Shown here: positions 9,285 to 20,205 of the stretch, piece after piece | Layout of the letters: every line of letters starts with the position of its first letter | How positions within the stretch are numbered: position 1 is the first letter of the stretch | Assembly (NCBI GenBank): GCA_000729835.1 | Contig: JFHB01000119.1 | Coordinates: 27,773 to 91,772, forward strand | Length of the DNA: 64,000 bases | From: Atkinsonella hypoxylon | Lineage: Eukaryota > Ascomycota > Sordariomycetes > Hypocreales > Clavicipitaceae | Reading direction: 5' to 3' | Made by a program: the position numbers and the translations under genes | The notes under the pieces: generated by a model | Seen by the model: only the letters and a program-made list of their open reading frames with translations | The model's database searches: none | Told to the model about the DNA's origin: nothing

Positions 9285-11840
9285 TCACGCTAATGGATCA
9301 GACTCAACAGGGCCGTCGTCCTCGAGAGGCGCCGCCTCAACAGGCATCTCTACACCCTTGACAGGATGCAACAACATGGGCGGGACGCACATTCTGCCCT
9401 CTCCGCCACGCATGCCGCCCACGCCCTCGCCGTCTTTCTTCTCATCCACGTTCATTTCAAACTCTTCTCCCCCGTCATTATTCACCTTGAGACCAACCCA
9501 TCTCTTGTACAAATTGGGCGCAAAGCCAGAGTTGTAGAACCACGAAAGACCCTTGAGGTTGTGCTCCCCTTCGCCAAAGACGCTGGTTCGCGAGCCGCCG
9601 CTCGAGCCGTCTCTGCCGGCGTTGTAGATGCGCGCCATGTAGTCTACGGGCCATTTGCGATCGATGTAGATGGGGTGAGGGGCGAAAACGGCCTTGTAGC
9701 CGTGCTGGAGGGCTACGGTGGCAGGCCACATCTCGGGAAACGCGAATTGCTTCTTGTGCGTCGTCATTCTGTGCATCTTCATGAGGAGCCGACGGGACAT
9801 TCTGGATGTGGTGATGATGGCGGCGCGACGGGGAGGATGGGGCTGTGTGCGGTTGTAGCCTGTGATATCGTCTTTGAGCAACCACGTCGTGCCTTCGGGG
9901 TCAAAGATGGGACTCAGGGAAATGTAGTCTGCTTCCTCGCCAACACCCCATTTGTACTTGTCTGCTTCATACGCGGTCGGCGGCACAGGGTCTTCCTCGG
10001 TTTCGAACCAGTCTTGTTCATCAGAGGGGCGCAGGGGTCCCCAGATCATCTTGTTGCCTTTCGGTCCTGATTCCTCGGCAGTCCTTTCAGCAGCACCAGG
10101 CATCTTCTGCCACACAATGTCTGGCCTGACAGGGCCCATTTCACTCTGTACACGAGACATCTGGGAAAAATCTTCCCAAGTACCATGTACACTGGGGAAG
10201 TAGAAGCGGGAGTTACGTTCCCACAAGCCCTTCCTAGGTTGTGCTTTAGACCACTCTTCCAGCTTGGTGACTAAGTCATAATAATGTCCTGTGTAGCGCA
10301 CATCCATCTCCCACTGCCAAAAGAAGTCGTATTCTGGGTGTAGGTAGGCGAAATGCTGCATGGCCATAGACAAGCCTCGATATACGCCATGAACAGGCAG
10401 GTCGGGACCACGAGTCCATAAATCGTACATGCCCTGGTACAAAGCCAACATCTGTGTTTCCGTCCAGAGCGTCACGAGTCCCTGAAATTCCTTGGGAATG
10501 GTTTCATTAATTCGTTTCTCGTAGGCTTCGTGGTCTGCCCAGATAGGGTGCTTGCCATCATCCTTGACTTGAACAAGAAGGTGAACGTCATAACGACCAC
10601 CCGACGCCAAGGAAAGCTCTGCAATAATGGAACGAAGATTGGCAAGATCATCTTCGCGGAAGAAATACTCATCCCAGCACCTGACAACCACGGCGGTTCG
10701 TGCCCTGATACCATGGCCTGCACTACCGCCGGGGGAGCTCTTGGTAAATGCCGCGCCAGAAGAGGTGTTATCTCGTCTTTGGGACAGAATGCTTTCAGAA
10801 CCAGCATCGCCAATGTAAAATCCGCGTGATGAGGGTGTCCTGGGTGGCAAGGCCTTGTATCGACCAGCATTAGCATTGTAGCACCGACGTTGCACATCAG
10901 CCCAGTCAACCTGACGATAATCCACTCTGGGAGTCTTCTCCCATACAGAGTCGAAGCCTTCGTTCTCGCCGTGTTCGCCGATGCTTAGTCCACCCATCCG
11001 ATTGGAGTATCCGAATCCATATGGGCCGTATCGTCCATATCGCTCGAAACAAATCTCCTCGGGCAGCTTGAGGACCTCGTATGAACCAGCCACATGCTCA
11101 GGGAAACCGTGGGTTCGGCCGTTGTAGTATCGCAGGGGAGGAATTCGAACCTTGCCAGCAGCATCAAGGAAGCATGCCTGGATATCTGACTCAATACTGG
11201 CGGCAGAATACTTCTCCCACGATAAGCTGGGAGGTAATGTGGCCCCGGCAGCCTCTGTCATTTCGGAAGGCGTCGATTGCACAGCAGGTGCATGCGGGTA
11301 CGATGGCTCGCTCTCGTTAAAAGACTTTAAAGTTCGAATGCCGCCATAATATCGTTCCAGGAAGGGGAACTTTTCCCAGAGAGGTGGCTGCGTTACTACC
11401 GCCTTGGCCTTGCCATTGGCAACTTTCCAGTTCTCAACTTGACTGGCGCGCACGAGACTCAGAATCATGAGGACGATGGTGCCTATTGAAGCAAAAGCTA
11501 TATATCTAGTCACCTTGCTCGGTAGCCGATACGGATACAACTTGGAGCATCTGGAACGTTTAGACGGCAGATCTGTTCTCCGTTTCGGCAGCAATAGTGG
11601 TCCGCTGGGTGTTGAGCCAGATGCATTTCTTGAACTATACGTTGATGAGGACTCTGAGTGGTATGACCCTTGCGACTCGTCGTCCGAGTAGTCGTATTCA
11701 TCGTCTGAACATCTTTCTTTCGTGGGACTGTCCGGAGCGTGGTATAAGGGGAGGCGCTGCTCGCGGAACCGGAGGGGATTGGAAAAGTGCCCCATCACGG
11801 CGAGTGCTGTGAACGAAATAAGTCTGTGTACCAGTTGCAA
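9285..11840 (-). CDS. DUF3405 family type II membrane protein
   Basis: Large intronless gene, 851 aa from the first ATG; the second in-frame ATG at 11795 (MGHFSNPLRF) is a plausible alternative start. A Ser/Asp-rich cytosolic tail (about 40-110) precedes one transmembrane segment (about 112-131, YIAFASIGTIVLMILSLV). The large lumenal part contains the DUF3405 core: RYDVHLLVQVKD, then YDFFWQWEMDVRYTGHYYDL and SRFYFPSVHGTWEDF, which resembles a nucleotide-sugar glycosyltransferase fold with an acidic EMD motif. DUF3405 is a fungal family of unproven biochemistry. A Golgi glycosyltransferase role is inference from topology and the acidic motif. The C-terminal about 50 residues are acidic and low in complexity. 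Confidence 0.88.
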   Translation of the reverse strand: MQLVHRLISFTALAVMGHFSNPLRFREQRLPLYHAPDSPTKERCSDDEYDYSDDESQGSYHSESSSTYSSRNASGSTPSGPLLLPKRRTDLPSKRSRCSKLYPYRLPSKVTRYIAFASIGTIVLMILSLVRASQVENWKVANGKAKAVVTQPPLWEKFPFLERYYGGIRTLKSFNESEPSYPHAPAVQSTPSEMTEAAGATLPPSLSWEKYSAASIESDIQACFLDAAGKVRIPPLRYYNGRTHGFPEHVAGSYEVLKLPEEICFERYGRYGPYGFGYSNRMGGLSIGEHGENEGFDSVWEKTPRVDYRQVDWADVQRRCYNANAGRYKALPPRTPSSRGFYIGDAGSESILSQRRDNTSSGAAFTKSSPGGSAGHGIRARTAVVVRCWDEYFFREDDLANLRSIIAELSLASGGRYDVHLLVQVKDDGKHPIWADHEAYEKRINETIPKEFQGLVTLWTETQMLALYQGMYDLWTRGPDLPVHGVYRGLSMAMQHFAYLHPEYDFFWQWEMDVRYTGHYYDLVTKLEEWSKAQPRKGLWERNSRFYFPSVHGTWEDFSQMSRVQSEMGPVRPDIVWQKMPGAAERTAEESGPKGNKMIWGPLRPSDEQDWFETEEDPVPPTAYEADKYKWGVGEEADYISLSPIFDPEGTTWLLKDDITGYNRTQPHPPRRAAIITTSRMSRRLLMKMHRMTTHKKQFAFPEMWPATVALQHGYKAVFAPHPIYIDRKWPVDYMARIYNAGRDGSSGGSRTSVFGEGEHNLKGLSWFYNSGFAPNLYKRWVGLKVNNDGGEEFEMNVDEKKDGEGVGGMRGGEGRMCVPPMLLHPVKGVEMPVEAAPLEDDGPVESDPLA

Positions 11841-13183
11841 ATGAATACTATCCAGGTTGCAAGAACAGGATCTTCAAAGTCAAGCTCCCAACTGCATACC
11901 TGGAAACGGCCTTTGTAATGCCGAAAAAAAGGAAGAGAATGTCTTAGAAATCCATATGAGTGGCGTGCAAAGGTATGCGGCAGGTAATAGTTAAAGCAAA
12001 GGCGGCCCGGCCCGTCTCAGCCACGTGCGAGTGCTTTTATGGTAATGCCAGACTCAAATGCCACAGACCTAGAGTAAAATTCAAGAAAATGTCCTGAAAA
12101 TCTTCGAAATTTCATCGACCGAGGTGCATAAAGAGTTCTGCGGCGAGCACGCAAGCTTCCAATCGAACTGGCGTCAAGTCGTTTGGGCTTCGTGTGCAGG
12201 GGAGCGGTTCTGGTTGCCCAGCAACGGCCGGCGCCCGACTAAGCGGCGTGTCAAGCATCTTGGGTGCCCGCCGCCGCTATTGGCCTTTTTAGCCTCATTT
12301 GCCAAGGTTGAGAGGCGAATGTGCATGAATGGTTCATTTCATTCACTGAGCACAGTTAGCGTGCGAGAACGAGTCCAATATGTATGTTTGACTTGCATAC
12401 CAATAAAGTCTCGGTCAATTGCGCCATGCTGTAGGGGGCGACATCAGTGCTTTGATATAAACTGTAATCTGCAACTGCCGTGCAGGCTAATCCGTTTGAA
12501 ATATAGTGCCATCCATCTATTGAAGCGACGTGGCAAGTCTGTATGTAGATCAGAGGACAAAGAAGAGTCCATGCAGCTTCTAGTGCTGCCACAGCTGATC
12601 AACGCCTCTGCCTCCGGAACAGAACCCAAGCCAGATCGATCGTCAGCCCAGTGTCACGAAGGGGAAGAAATGAACCTCGTCCATCACAAGCACGAATGCT
12701 ACGTTACACCACGTTGCACCCACACCGGCTGTAGCTTCGTCCCAAGATCGGTATATTTGGTCCGCCGTTGCGAAAGCGTGCCGACGCTCCGACTATTAAG
12801 TGACGTCCTCACCAGTCCGGTACCCTCCACAGCGAGGTTTACATCAAGAACATGTCATGGAACCGCGTATCCGGGTACCATCTTTACACAATGAGAGCAA
12901 TATGCAGTCGTGGTTGGACGAGTGTGCAGCGTGTGACTAGACCCTATTCTCCACGAGAGTAGTATCTGGTCGTAGCACGTACTTCGTACACAAGTGATAT
13001 AAGAACGGTGACGCACCTTCGAGGAACGATTGTTCACGGTCAACACCCTGCTCCTACTTGATTTTCTTAGTTTCCGAAACGTAGATCTCGTCCATGGGGG
13101 CTTGAAGGCATCTCGTATCTCGTCTAGATCATCAGCACTTTCCAGTCATTCCGACACAGGTCAATGTTCGCTTCGAGATCGTC
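11841..13183. other. Divergent intergenic region with a long chance ORF
   Basis: 1.34 kb between the DUF3405 gene and the luciferase-fold gene. A 256-codon plus-strand ORF (12124-12894) lies here. Its translation is Cys/Arg-rich, has no domain, signal or low-complexity pattern of a real protein, and I do not call it a gene. No RNA gene seen. Confidence 0.5.
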
Positions 13184-14136
13184 ATGATGCCACTCTCGCT
13201 TGCGTCAACGACGACGACAACTCCCCTTCCCTCCCCTGCCACCATCGAGACGAACAATGTAGTAGATGTGCAGGCTCTTCCATCCTCACTATCGTGCCAA
13301 CTGCGTCCCCAAAACTCAATATCAATTACACTTACGGGCCCTACTATATTCTTCGTGTCGGCCATCCTTTTCTTCTCCATCCACTATCTCGGTGCCCATC
13401 TCACGGAGTGTCTCGTCGTACTGACTCCTCTGATTGTCTTGCTGCGTAACGACTACGAAAACTTCCTCAGTCTCGGACCGGGAGGCACACCGTCCACGTT
13501 CTACGGCTATCTCCAAATCTCGTGGTGGCGTCTCTGGGCGATCCGCGACCCGTTTACGGCCCCGACCGCGAGTGCTTCCTCGCAGAATGGCGGGATCTTG
13601 TCCGACTTGGATCTGCCTTATCGCTCGGGTCCGAGGCCGATCGTGGTGGGGATCGCGCCGCAAAGACAGCTCGATCAGCATGGTTCGAGGCACTGCTATC
13701 AGACGCTGAGGCGGGCCATGGTCAATCTTGGAATGCGGATTCCTCTCAAGTTTGGCACAGAGAGGTCGTGTGTCGAGAAGCACGGGCTGGCACTCTTCGC
13801 CAAGCATGCTCTGAGAACGAATTGCCAGGGCGAGATCATGCATGTCCATGACTCGGACCACTCGATGCATATGTGCTTGCATCCGAATGACATCAGAGTC
13901 GTGTTGAGTAAAGGGTGGGGTCAAAGGCATCCTTTGGCACGGAACAACTGGGTATTGCAGATGCCTGTGTCGCCAAATTTCGTCATGATTTATGCTCCTC
14001 GAAGTGAGTTTATCGCAAGACCGAATGTGCTTTAGTCATCTGACTGAAAGCAGATGAACAAGAGTTACACATCACGTACAGAATCATCGAAGCCGCCATC
14101 TGGTATACAGCTGAGGAAACGGCATCACTTTTCTAG
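13184..14136 (+). CDS. Luciferase-fold (DUF5519-like) membrane protein
   Basis: Fungal protein of the family Pfam calls luciferase (PF17648/DUF5519-like). Two exons: 13184-14003 and 14054-14136. The 50-nt intron has donor GTGAGT, branch site CTGAC and acceptor GCAG, and the joined product is 300 aa. Two hydrophobic segments (about 50-72 and 78-88) precede LGPGGTPSTFYGYLQI, then VVGIAPQRQLDQ, a long conserved block CVEKHGLALFAKHAL, and GEIMHVHDSDHSMHMCLHP, followed by GWGQRHPLA. The short last exon supplies NEQELHITYRIIEAAIWYT, which completes the fold. The histidine-rich block may be a metal or active site, but this is inference. The family name does not imply bioluminescence. Convergent with the CUS2-like gene 162 bp away. 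Confidence 0.82.
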
Positions 14137-14298
14137 TCCTCAAAACTTGGGCCAGAGCATCACTAGACGACATGTCACCGAAGATTGATAGCTTACAAGA
14201 CTGCAGCATGGTCACGACTTGACCCTCCGCTAATTCTATGTAGACATGTGGTAGTACATTCATGTCATAAAATCTAGATGCGCCTATTTTAGCCTCTT

Positions 14299-15523
14299 CT
14301 AGTCTGAATCAACATCATTACTGGCATCTTTATCAGACTTCTTGAACTTGTCTTGTCCCGTTTGGATAGACGCCTCCACAACGCGCCCATCAAAGCTCCG
14401 TCCATGCATAAGTTGTATACAAGCCAAAGCTGACTCGACGTCTTTGAACCTCACAGAAACAATCCCTTCTGGCTCTTCGTCATACAACACCACGCTCGTC
14501 ACTGTACCCAGCTTGGAGCACTCATCACGGATATCTTCCTTAATTTCCAGCAAGGCTGCAGGATCCTCATCCAGCTCCTGCAAGGTAAACATATGGCGTA
14601 GAATAACCGTTTTATCCCTTTTAGAATTCGATTGCGCCATACCAGGGTACGGATCATCATCGTCCCAGTCTGCAAGCTTCGCATCCAATTTTTGTGTCTT
14701 TTTTATGATTTTTTGTCGGTCGCGATCATTGCGTTGCCACTGCTGCCCGTTGATATCTCCCCCTTGCTGGGCGCTCGCACCGGCTGAAGCTCCGTCCTTG
14801 TCGTGCTGCGTCTTCTTATAGCTCGAGTCTGCCTCTTGTACACGTATCCTTCCCTCCCTTGTCCCACTAGATGTCATGCGAAAGTCGGTGTCATCCAGTA
14901 GCATAATGGCCATTTGGACACTTTGAGGTTTGAAGAAAACTATCAGTGCATCACCTTTGAAGTTTCCTGCTTCGTCTGAATAGAGCTTGATTCTTGGCGC
15001 GCCGCTGTCGATTTCTTCGGCGATGACACCTGCCTTGCGAGAGAACAAGTCGTGGACCTCGTCTACTGTAGCATCTAGGGGCAGACCGGTGACATAAACA
15101 GCGGTATTCTGCTTCGGCTGAGGAGGTGCTTTCCTTTTCTTACTCGGCCGCGATGACTGATAGTAGCGCTGTCATTAGCTTTTCTAACCCTATGTGCCGG
15201 CAAGACCTAATGTTCCTCGTCTGTTCCTGCGGTCGCTCAAGATCTAGTATGGGGCTGCTTACCTCTGACCCATTTTCTGGTTCGCGTTGTCTCCTTCTCG
15301 TATCGGTCTGGGAGTCCTGATCTGAGGAGGTTTGCCCCGTGTGTTGTACTATATCACCGTCCGGAGGCTCGTCCTCTGCAGGGACCCATTGCTTCGACTC
15401 TGTGTCAAACTCGTATTCTGTGCCGTCGTCGTGGACCGCAATGAACTTATTGTCAAGCTTCGAAAACGAAATTCTCTCATCGGCGTCGAACTCTTGGATG
15501 TCCGTGGGAAATACCAAATCCAT
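14299..15523 (-). CDS. CUS2: U2 snRNP-associated splicing factor, Cus2/Tat-SF1 type
   Basis: RNA-binding protein that binds the U2 snRNP component SF3b1 before prespliceosome formation. Two exons: 15523-15263 and 15156-14299 (donor GTAAGC, acceptor ATCAG, phase 0), 372 aa. The N-terminus MDLVFPTDIQEFD is the conserved start of the fungal family; an in-frame upstream ATG (15589) adds 22 unconserved residues. A basic SKKRKAPP segment precedes RRM1 (NTAVYVTGLPLDATVDEV, about 100-180). The second RRM (about 235-330) has the acidic helix and GRSFDGR (R-x-F) signature of U2AF-homology motifs, which bind tryptophan-containing ligand motifs rather than RNA. The C-terminus is Asp/Ser rich. Confidence 0.9.
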
Positions 15524-15908
15524 TGTGCCCGAATTCGCATGTTGATTCAAAAACCATGTGTTTGGCAGTCTAGAAATAAATGAACACAACTGGGCGATGC
15601 GACAACGATGTGCTAGTTCTACGTCAGACCCATAACTGCAGGTGGTGGACGTGGGGCAACCGCACTGGCCTGCAGTTCATCAGGAAGTGGTAACATTTCA
15701 TCAACACCTCGGTTTGAATAGGGCCATAAAGGAGATTCAACTATTTTCAACCCCATTCCCGGTCTAATATGCTTTATATCAAATCATACATATATTTCAC
15801 CAGAGCAAATGCCCTGCCAAGCCGTAGCCAACCGTGGACCTTTGATGACATATTCTAGTACCCGATATTCAGAGTGATATTTTCTCTTGTTCCTGAGTAT
15901 TTAACTCT
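15524..15908. other. Short intergenic region between CUS2 and RPN13
   Basis: 385 bp holding the CUS2-like promoter and the RPN13 3' end. Nothing further recognised. Confidence 0.55.
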
Positions 15909-17452
15909 TCACTTGTTGCTCTCCTTGACGGTTTTTTTGACGCCGTCAATAAAAGCCTTGACCGCCCGTCCCCCTCCCAGCGGCAGCTGTCCACCTACCA
16001 TGTAGCCGCCGTTCTCGACTCGAATGTCCAATGCATCGGCCACTCCTGGCAGACCACCATCACGAAGCGCCATTGTGAGTGTTACTAGTGCTTGATTGAA
16101 TTGTGGGCTTCGGAGGACCTTCTTCAACAAGCTCCGTTTATCATCCACGGAAAGTGAGGCCTTGGCGGCTTCAACTGTTGCCGCAGACGGCTCGTTTCGA
16201 CTCTCCTTCGCGGCCACTGAGCTCGTGGCTAGAACAATGATAGTCGGGGGTAAGTAACTCAGCAGGATGTCAAGGTAGTCGACTGATGCTTCATCGATCA
16301 TGGGAACTGTAATCGATGTCGGTAGAAGATGGTTGAGATACGGATACGGTATATCCGCTTGTTGCTGATTCTGCTGTCCTCCAGCAAGACCCTGCTGGCC
16401 CGTTAATGAGTCCAAGAAATTTCTCACGGCTGCAGCGGCATCCGGTGCTGATGACGAAGCCCTATGGCTAGTCAGCTTCTTCAAAGTCACGATATAGTCT
16501 AGTAAAACAGCACATGTCTTTGTTCATTTCTTCAGTGTTCGTCTGCGAAGGACGTGAGATCTAATACTAGTGCAGTCACAGATTGAAGCCATATTGGCAA
16601 ACCCTGCCTACTACCCTCTTGTTTCGGCATCATGCAGATTGTACCAGCCATCATTTTTTTAGGGGGGGAAGACACGTAAAGGGAGACAACCTACGCTCTG
16701 GCACCATCAGCACCACCCTCTCTCGATTCTTCGCCTTCATCTCTAATGTCTCCCCCAGTGGCATCGGGACCTGCCCCACCACTTCCACTTGCCCGGTGAA
16801 CATGAGGGCCTCGATGACCCTCGACATCTTCCATAGTCTCGTCGTCATCGTCGTCTCGTCGGCCGTCCACATTTCTCACCGCTGCCAACTCTGACATGAC
16901 ATTGACGTCTTCGCCTTGAAGAAGCCGATTGACTATTTCGCCAATCTTGCGGTCTCTAGGACTAAACCAACTGGGGTCTCCGTTGCGGCTTTGAGGTTTC
17001 GACTGCATCCAAAAGAAGTACCGCTGGGAAGACGATGCGAATTTAAGAACAAATATGCGACCATTTGTCTTTGTGGTGGGCTGCGTAGCGTCATATTCGT
17101 GAGGAACGAAGCTGCAATCGGTTGGCACCATTACCAGATCGAGCTCGGGATCATCCCAAGATTGGTCACGCTTGCGCCAACAAAAATGTATCAAATCTGG
17201 TCACGTCAGTCCCGCCCATAGTTTTCATTCACACAAGATCCTCAACCATACCATCTTCCGAATATAGGTAAAGGTAGCCTGGCTGCGGCTGAGGCTTAAC
17301 CTTGAGGGGTCTTGAGGTGGCGTCCTAGAAAGCAGAATTAGTAAAGTGACGTGCACAGGATTGAGGCCGAGAATTGGATGAAGCCGGGAACAAGCTCTTA
17401 CATCAACGTCACATTGACCAGCCTTGAATGTGATTATTGGCGCGATGGGCAT
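15909..17452 (-). CDS. RPN13: 26S proteasome ubiquitin receptor Rpn13/ADRM1
   Basis: Proteasome cap subunit that binds ubiquitin through a PRU domain and recruits the deubiquitinase UCH37 in species that have it. Four exons: 17452-17402, 17324-17252, 17196-16695 and 16461-15909; donors GTAAGA, GTATGG and GTAGGT; acceptors CTAG, CCAG and ATAG; phases agree and give 392 aa. The PRU domain reads ITFKAGQCDVD, LKVKPQPQPGYLYLYSED, LIHFCWRKR, then FVLKFASSSQRYFFWMQ. An acidic Gly-rich linker follows. The C-terminal half (about 270-385) matches the DEUBAD helical domain, with FNQALVTLTMALRDGGLPGVADAL. Short exons 1 and 2 are invisible to simple ORF searches but are needed to complete the PRU fold. 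Confidence 0.92.
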
Positions 17453-17948
17453 ATTGGCTCGTTACTATAAGGTCTCGTGTTTGAGCTAAAGTCGGAGAGG
17501 ATATGCTGCGAGTGCGGAAGCGAGAGCATAAACAAAGCTCTGTCGTGACAAGACAGGCTGCAGGAGCTCTTACGTCAAGCGCCAAGGAAATGATGTTACC
17601 GGAGGTTCGCCGGACCGACGCTTCTCCGACCAGTACTCAAGGTTTTCATAGAAGTCCACAACTTATTCTACCAGGAGCTCCGCTGAACATAAATTTCAAC
17701 TGCACACCTTCCAAGTTCTTCGACCTTTTCTATTCAGTACCATGACATGCTATGACAATCGAACAAGAGCACTCAAGGGTCTTCAATCAGGAATTGGCTC
17801 TCGCACTACCGCTTTGAAGCAGTATCTAGACATTCTCCTCAAGAAGCTACCCGTAACAATTCCTGCCGAATCACACACTTTTTAGGTGCCAAACTCCCGG
17901 CCCCCTCAGTAAGTACTTCGAACCCTCCACAGGCAAATCAAACATGGT

Positions 17949-18158
17949 CTCCTCTGCGAGTGTATCAGACAAGCCTCTTCTACGAGCGCTCAAACAAGTC
18001 TCCTCTGCGAGAATTACAAGCATAGCCTCCTCTGCGAGCGCTTCAAATAAGTCTCCTCTGCGAGAATTACAAACAAAGCTTCCTTTGCGAGCGATTCAAA
18101 CAAAGCCTCTGCGAGCGCTTCAAAAACAACTTCCTCTGCGAGCACCTCAAAGCCTCCA
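17949..18158 (+). repeat. Degenerate minisatellite, 24-28 bp period
   Basis: Eight imperfect copies of a unit starting CCTCTGCGAG and containing TTCAAA begin near 17951, 17974, 18002, 18029, 18055, 18082, 18106 and 18133. The most common period is 27 bp, which would encode nine codons rich in Ser, Ala, Asn and Lys. Copies of 23, 24, 26 and 28 bp break the frame, so the array is not a continuous coding repeat now. Confidence 0.75.
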
Positions 18159-18998
18159 GAAGAATTTCCCGGGCCTAATTCCCGGAACGCCTCGGAATCT
18201 TCAGATCAATTGAAAGGCCATCTTTAGAAATATTTCCTGAGCATACCGCAATGTGCGGAGATGCTACTGGCTTCTTGTCCTCCTTTCGGAGATGAATGAC
18301 GCTTTCTCAAAGTGTTCTAGGACTTGCCACCCGATGGTCTTCTACGAGGACTTTTCTGCACTTGAAAATAAATGTGCAGCGATATTCCCGGCGTGTTGTC
18401 ACTCTTTAATCAAGAATAAGTTCGGGTCAAGGTCAGACTCATCCCTATCATAATACTGAGCCAGGACTTTCATGATGAGAACTATTGGTCCGTGTTTCAG
18501 AGGCGGACTCAAGACCCGCCGACTGACGAAACAACAAGCATTTATGCATCTCTGATCTTTGTCCTTTGGGTTGTGCTTGGATAAGGGCTTATGCTAAGTA
18601 GCATACGACCTAGCAATGGCCTTGAAAAAACGTTGTGTCTCGCTTTGTTTTGACCTTGCCAGTTAGTCGACGGAAATTAGTGCTATTCCACTACTCCGAA
18701 CCGCCAGGTATTCCTTGCCAACTAGGCTGACGAAATTGACCCTCCACGAAGTTAGCGACTCGATAGCCAGATCGCACCATGAGAGGACCGCTGAGAATCG
18801 ATTGTAACCAGAGAAAAAAAAATTATAGTAGCATCCGTTCTCTAAAGCATGGCATGTCCAGTTTGACTGGCCACGTGATGAAGGTGCTGGACTTGGCAGT
18901 GTCCGGGCGCTTGCTTTGAAAATTGATGTCAATTATATCAGTGATTAGCGGCGTAGCTCAGGTACGCTCAGGCACCTAAGATGGGTAACATAATCTCA

Positions 18999-19078
18999 AT
19001 TTGCACAGGTACCTTAGGTAGGTAGACTGATGCAGAACAACGTTCCCCTAGGTACCTATCTAGGTAGGTCGTGTTTAG
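18999..19078. repeat. CCTAGGTACC palindromic tract upstream of PSF1
   Basis: Contains ggtaccttaggtaggta and then cctaggtacctatctaggta, overlapping palindromes of the same type as at 6673-6736. It lies about 400 bp upstream of the PSF1 start. Confidence 0.65.
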
Positions 19079-19448
19079 CTGCCATACTACTGCCATACTA
19101 CTGCCGACTACATGTGAATGCTGCAGATTGACATACCTCGGTATCGTAAGAAGGTATTCAGATGCCTGGAATGAATGAGATTTAATGTAACACAATAATA
19201 TAAATATGGCCAGATACATAGGTCGCTGACTGGTGGTATTGATGTATACGAAGTAGGCACCGAGGTACCTAATATATGTACAGCAGGGCGCATGGATGCT
19301 GCATGTACCAGCCTTGGCGGGGTAGGGCAGCCCCATCTGTCCAGACGCGCCTTTCACCTTGGTCGCGTGCCTCGTGTATCTCCATCTGTTCCTCAGACTC
19401 GGAATAACGCTCATCAAATCTGCATATGTTGCGGCTCAGGTCGGCGAG

Positions 19449-20205
19449 ATGTACGGCGACATGGGTATAAAATTGGTACGGCTGACATGTCTGCAAACGC
19501 ACAATTACAGGAACTAAATATGCTCAGGTTCAACACGCCAAACGAACCCAAAACCTGGCGCACTTGCCGCCGTATCAGGCGGAACTTGTTCGCGCAGTGA
19601 CCAGAGAAGTTCGAGATCTCGATAAGGACATCAAGGACCTTCTTGAACCATTTCAAGGCTCCTTCAATCCCGCGGCGGACCAAGCTGTTGCCTGCACTCT
19701 CCTCGTCAATCACCTGTCCATGCGACGCAACAAGCGCTGTCTACTGGCGTACCACAGAACACGGACGGACAAACTGGAGGAGCTCGTCTGGAACGGCTCT
19801 GATGTTGTGGATCTATGTGGCCAGCAAGTACGCGATTCAAAGAGCACAGCAAATGGTGCTTCATACTCGGGCGACGCCACAACGAGCAGCCTCAGTCCGC
19901 AAGAGGAGGATTACGTGCGACAATACAGCGATCTACTGGCTGCATATAAAGGACAATGGACGGATATTGATCTCACTGGGAGCTTGGAGCCGCCGCGCGA
20001 CCTTTTCATTGATGTGCGGGTGCTCAAAGATGCTGGAGAAATCCAGACTGAATATGGGTACGTCATCTCCCAAGTTTGAGGATTATGCTAATATACTGAC
20101 GAATGAGACAGCGCGATTACTTTGACCAAAAACAGCCAGTTTTATGTCCGACAAGGCGATGTCGAGCGACTGATTACCCAAGGATATCTGCAAAAGCTCA
20201 GCTGA
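19449..20205 (+). CDS. PSF1: GINS complex subunit Psf1 (DNA replication)
   Basis: Subunit of GINS, part of the Cdc45-MCM-GINS replicative helicase. Three exons: 19449-19475 (MYGDMGIKL, only nine codons), 19528-20057 and 20112-20205. Donors are GTACGG and GTACGT, acceptors CTCAG and ACAG; 216 aa. The tiny first exon supplies the highly conserved Psf1 N-terminus and joins to VQHAKRTQNLAHLPPYQ. The helical A-domain carries MRRNKRCLLAYHRTRTDKL, and the C-terminal B-domain reads PPRDLFIDVRVLKDAGEIQTEYG-AITLTKNSQFYVR, with DVERLITQGYLQKLS at the end. An ACGCG (MCB-like) core near 19343 upstream would suit S-phase expression, but such a short motif is weak evidence. Confidence 0.94.

Larger units (their letters stand above)
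17453..19448. other. Divergent intergenic region with possible gene remnants
   Basis: 2 kb between RPN13 and PSF1. It holds a degenerate 24-28 bp tandem repeat (17949-18158), a palindromic CTAGGTA tract (18999-19078) and short protein-like stretches in changing frames. One is about 52 codons around 18420-18588 containing DFHDENYWSVFQRRTQ. These could be remains of a decayed gene or a poorly spliced small gene, and I cannot build a complete model. Confidence 0.45.

Noticed and set aside
12124..12894. 256-codon plus-strand ORF
   Set aside because: Cys/Arg-rich, no recognisable domain or signal, no splice partners, and overlapping minus-strand ORFs. I judge it a chance ORF.
17944..18213. 89-codon ORF across the minisatellite as a gene
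   Set aside because: The frame is kept only by chance through repeat units of unequal length, and there is no conserved flanking domain.
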